Below, piece after piece: positions 62,117 to 64,000 of a stretch of DNA of 64,000 nt (positions are counted from its first letter, which is position 1; every line of letters begins with the position of its first letter). Source of the DNA: Novosphingobium sp. CECT 9465 (GTDB lineage Bacteria > Pseudomonadota > Alphaproteobacteria > Sphingomonadales > Sphingomonadaceae). The notes beneath the pieces are model-generated. The model was not told the origin of the DNA. It did not search any database and saw nothing but the letters and a program-made list of their open reading frames with translations. The position numbers were made by a program, and so were the translations under genes. The stretch is from positions 682,001 to 746,000 of the forward strand of contig NZ_CAKLBX010000001.1 of the NCBI RefSeq assembly GCF_920987055.1, in the 5' to 3' direction.

Positions 62117-62914
62117 ATGAAACGGACGCACCTTCCCCTCAACGGCCTGCGCGTGCTCGATGCTGCCGCGCGCCATCTTTCGTTTACCCGCGCGGCCGAT
62201 GAACTGGCGGTCACCCCGGCAGCGGTTGGCCAGCAGATCCGTGCGCTCGAAGACCTGCTCGGTGTCGTCCTGTTCCGCCGCACGTCGAAGGGTCTGGAAC
62301 TTACGGACGAGGCGCTGTCCGGTCTCGATGCCATCCGCGAAGGCTTCCTGCGCTTCGAAGAGGGTGTGCAGGCAATTCAGGCCGGGCAATCGAGCCACGT
62401 CTATACGATCGCCTGCCCGCGCGATTTCTTCGCGGCGTGGCTTTCGCCCCGGTTGGCGGCTTTCCGTGCAGGCAATCCGCAGATGCGCTTCTCACTGGTG
62501 GGGGGTGACGCCGATATCGATTTCACCGAAGCGAACCTCGACCTTGCCGTGCGCTGGGCCGAAGGACCGGGCGAACTCGAAGGGGTGGAACTGGGGTCGC
62601 CACTGATGGTCACCGTGGCCGCGCCCGATGCGCCTGCCAGCAGCCCGTGGATCGGCTGGCCGGGCGATCCGGCACCCGGTGGCGGCGATGTCGGCTTTTC
62701 GGTCGGCGATGCCGGCACCGCAATCAGCGCCGCACGGGCAGGGCTGGGCCGCGCTCACGTGCCGTTTCAGCTCGCCGAAGGTCCGCTGGCATCGGGCCGG
62801 ATCGTTGCACAGGGAGAGCCGGAGCATTCGCGGCGCGGTTACTGGCTTGTCGCGCCCTTGCCGCAATGGCGACAGAAGAAGGTCAAAGCGCTCGTCGCTG
62901 CCCTCCTTTCCTGA
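62117..62914 (+). CDS. LysR-family transcriptional regulator (GcvA-like)
   Basis: 265 residues, shorter than the usual 300. The N-terminal winged helix has LPLNGLRVLDAAARHLSFTRAADELAVTPAAVGQQIRALEDLLGVVLFRRTSKGLELT, close to the GcvA type. The effector domain begins YTIACPRDFFAAWLSPRLAAF and is shortened, with a Gly/Pro-rich segment (WPGDPAPGGGDVG) in place of the middle. The ligand and target are unknown. It is directly downstream of apaG. Confidence 0.87.
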   Translation: MKRTHLPLNGLRVLDAAARHLSFTRAADELAVTPAAVGQQIRALEDLLGVVLFRRTSKGLELTDEALSGLDAIREGFLRFEEGVQAIQAGQSSHVYTIACPRDFFAAWLSPRLAAFRAGNPQMRFSLVGGDADIDFTEANLDLAVRWAEGPGELEGVELGSPLMVTVAAPDAPASSPWIGWPGDPAPGGGDVGFSVGDAGTAISAARAGLGRAHVPFQLAEGPLASGRIVAQGEPEHSRRGYWLVAPLPQWRQKKVKALVAALLS

Positions 62915-62970
62915 AATTTCCCTACTTTTCAATGTGGCAGGCCCTTACGCGGTGTTAACCTGCACCGTTT

Positions 62971-64000
62971 ATGCCTATTGCCATGGGGATTGTTCACCGA
63001 TTTTCTGCTGTTCTGGCAACGCCGCTGCGTCTGGCGGGCGATGTGCGGCGCGGGATCGGTCGCTGGCAACAGCATGAGGGCGACAGTTTTGCGAGGGCTT
63101 ATGCAAAGAGCCTCTCTCACCGCCTGCCGCTGCTTTATCTTGTGGTCGTCTTTGATTGCATCCTGATGGCCGAAAGGTTTCGGGATCTGGCGCCGCACTG
63201 GTTGACGCTGTTTGTGCCCGTGGCGCTCAGCACATTTGCGTTGTGGCGGGCATGGTACTGGATGCCTTTCAAGGTTGAGGTGCGCCCCCTGATCATCGTT
63301 CGCCGCGATCTGAAAATCATGAGCTGGCTGGGCGCGTTCTCGGCCTTTCTATTCGCGCTATGGGCAATGGGGCTCTATGCCTTTGGCGATGAAGCGGGCA
63401 AGTCGTTCATTCATTACATCGTTGCCGTCACGCTGTTTTCCGGCGTCCTGAGTCTGGGGCATGCGCCATTGACCGCGCTGCGTATTGCGCTGGCGGTGAT
63501 TATTCCCACATCGGGCCAGATTTTGTTCAGCAGCCATCCCAATGCCGGACCGGTGCTTCTGGTCCAGATCGTTGTAACGGCGCTGTTGCTGCTTATCACC
63601 AATGGGCACCATCGCGATTTCGTGCGGCTCGAACTTTCGCGGCAGCAGCTTGTCCGGCGTGAACAGCAGACCGCGCGTCTTGCGCGGGAAAACATGTTGC
63701 AGGCCACGGTCGATCCCTTGACCGGCGCGCTTAACCGCCGTGCCATCCTTGTGCAGCTGGAAGAGGAACTGGCGCAGCGCCACAAGGGGGATTCGGCTGC
63801 CTGGCTTGCATTGATCGATCTCGATGGCTTCAAGCACGTCAACGATACTTATGGCCACGCCGCAGGCGATACCGTGCTTGCAGCGGTCGGCGCGCGGCTT
63901 GGCGCCGTCGCGCGGGTTCGCAGTTATGGCCGTCTTGGCGGCGATGAATTTGCCGTGATTCTCGATCCGGCGCTTGATGAAGCGGGCGTTCGCCAGCTTG
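62971..64000 (+). CDS. Membrane-bound GGDEF diguanylate cyclase (3' end outside window)
   Basis: Open from ATG 62971 to the end of the window; 343 codons are visible (ATG 62983 is an alternative start). Five or six hydrophobic helices (LLYLVVVFDCILMAERF ... PVLLVQIVVTALLLLIT) are followed by a short linker helix and a GGDEF domain: DPLTGALNRRAIL, LIDLDGFKHVNDTYGHAAGD and GRLGGDEFAVIL. The signature is intact, so it can probably make cyclic di-GMP. The RxxD feedback site is not seen (the sequence five residues before is RSYG). No sensor domain other than the membrane region is visible. Confidence 0.9.
   Translation, partial: MPIAMGIVHRFSAVLATPLRLAGDVRRGIGRWQQHEGDSFARAYAKSLSHRLPLLYLVVVFDCILMAERFRDLAPHWLTLFVPVALSTFALWRAWYWMPFKVEVRPLIIVRRDLKIMSWLGAFSAFLFALWAMGLYAFGDEAGKSFIHYIVAVTLFSGVLSLGHAPLTALRIALAVIIPTSGQILFSSHPNAGPVLLVQIVVTALLLLITNGHHRDFVRLELSRQQLVRREQQTARLARENMLQATVDPLTGALNRRAILVQLEEELAQRHKGDSAAWLALIDLDGFKHVNDTYGHAAGDTVLAAVGARLGAVARVRSYGRLGGDEFAVILDPALDEAGVRQL

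Overview
The window is GC-rich chromosomal DNA from an alphaproteobacterium, most likely a sphingomonad (Novosphingobium-like). This rests on gene content and order rather than any rRNA: hemC-hemD-mitofilin-like divergent from tsaD-gpsA, a serC-serA pair with a serC-type leader, an HWE histidine kinase, a PhoK/PafA-type alkaline phosphatase and the dispersed intergenic palindromes typical of sphingomonads. The window opens inside an MscS channel gene and ends inside a diguanylate cyclase gene. The genus is inferred.

Layout. 1-9.75 kb: MscS end, DJ-1/PfpI, parC, a frameshifted lipoprotein remnant, palindromic repeats, dsbD-like, a secreted alkaline phosphatase and a UbiH-type hydroxylase. 9.75-10.75 kb: a 1000-bp IS5-family element (copy 1). 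10.8-18 kb: haem genes (hemC, hemD), tsaD, gpsA, a MOP flippase and a helix-hairpin-helix protein. 18.0-18.7 kb: a HigBA-type toxin-antitoxin pair. 18.8-22.5 kb: uvrB, a DUF3617 lipoprotein and an alpha/beta hydrolase. 22.6-26.7 kb: an Anbu (bacterial proteasome homologue) operon of permuted ATP-grasp, alpha-E, transglutaminase and Anbu, followed by a LuxR regulator with a degenerate receiver. 27.6-34.2 kb: extensin-like protein, tRNA-Val, a KefB-type antiporter, two DUF4139 paralogues and SCO. 34.3-43.6 kb: a receiver-like/MarR hybrid, purA, an accessory island (hydrolase, repeats, GIY-YIG remnant, small ORFs), hisZ, serA and serC with its leader RNA. 43.8-48.2 kb: a TlpA lipoprotein divergent from argH-lptM-like-lysA, then a CysG-like protein. 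48.3-53.5 kb: an SDR, ilvE with an unusual upstream leader, a lipoprotein, tlyA, tspO, ubiK and a small protein.

53.5-54.75 kb holds a second 1000-bp IS copy, whose predicted proteins match those of copy 1, joined head to tail through one shared TA dinucleotide to a 262-bp MITE with perfect 31-bp inverted repeats. 54.7-64 kb: an HWE kinase whose stop codon lies in the MITE, metZ, a PMT-type mannosyltransferase with a DPM-GtrA fusion, leuB, recO, apaG, a LysR regulator and a GGDEF protein.

The most unusual signals are these: the IS carries a 58-residue membrane-protein passenger gene, and its transposase stop codon is completed by the target site; the IS/MITE composite has rewritten the end of a kinase gene; tiny coupled ORFs upstream of ilvE include a 15-base perfect complement to the 16S rRNA tail; the Anbu operon sits beside an atypical pseudo-receiver regulator; and several families of dispersed intergenic palindromes frame a gene remnant. 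No CRISPR array, rRNA gene or prophage was seen.
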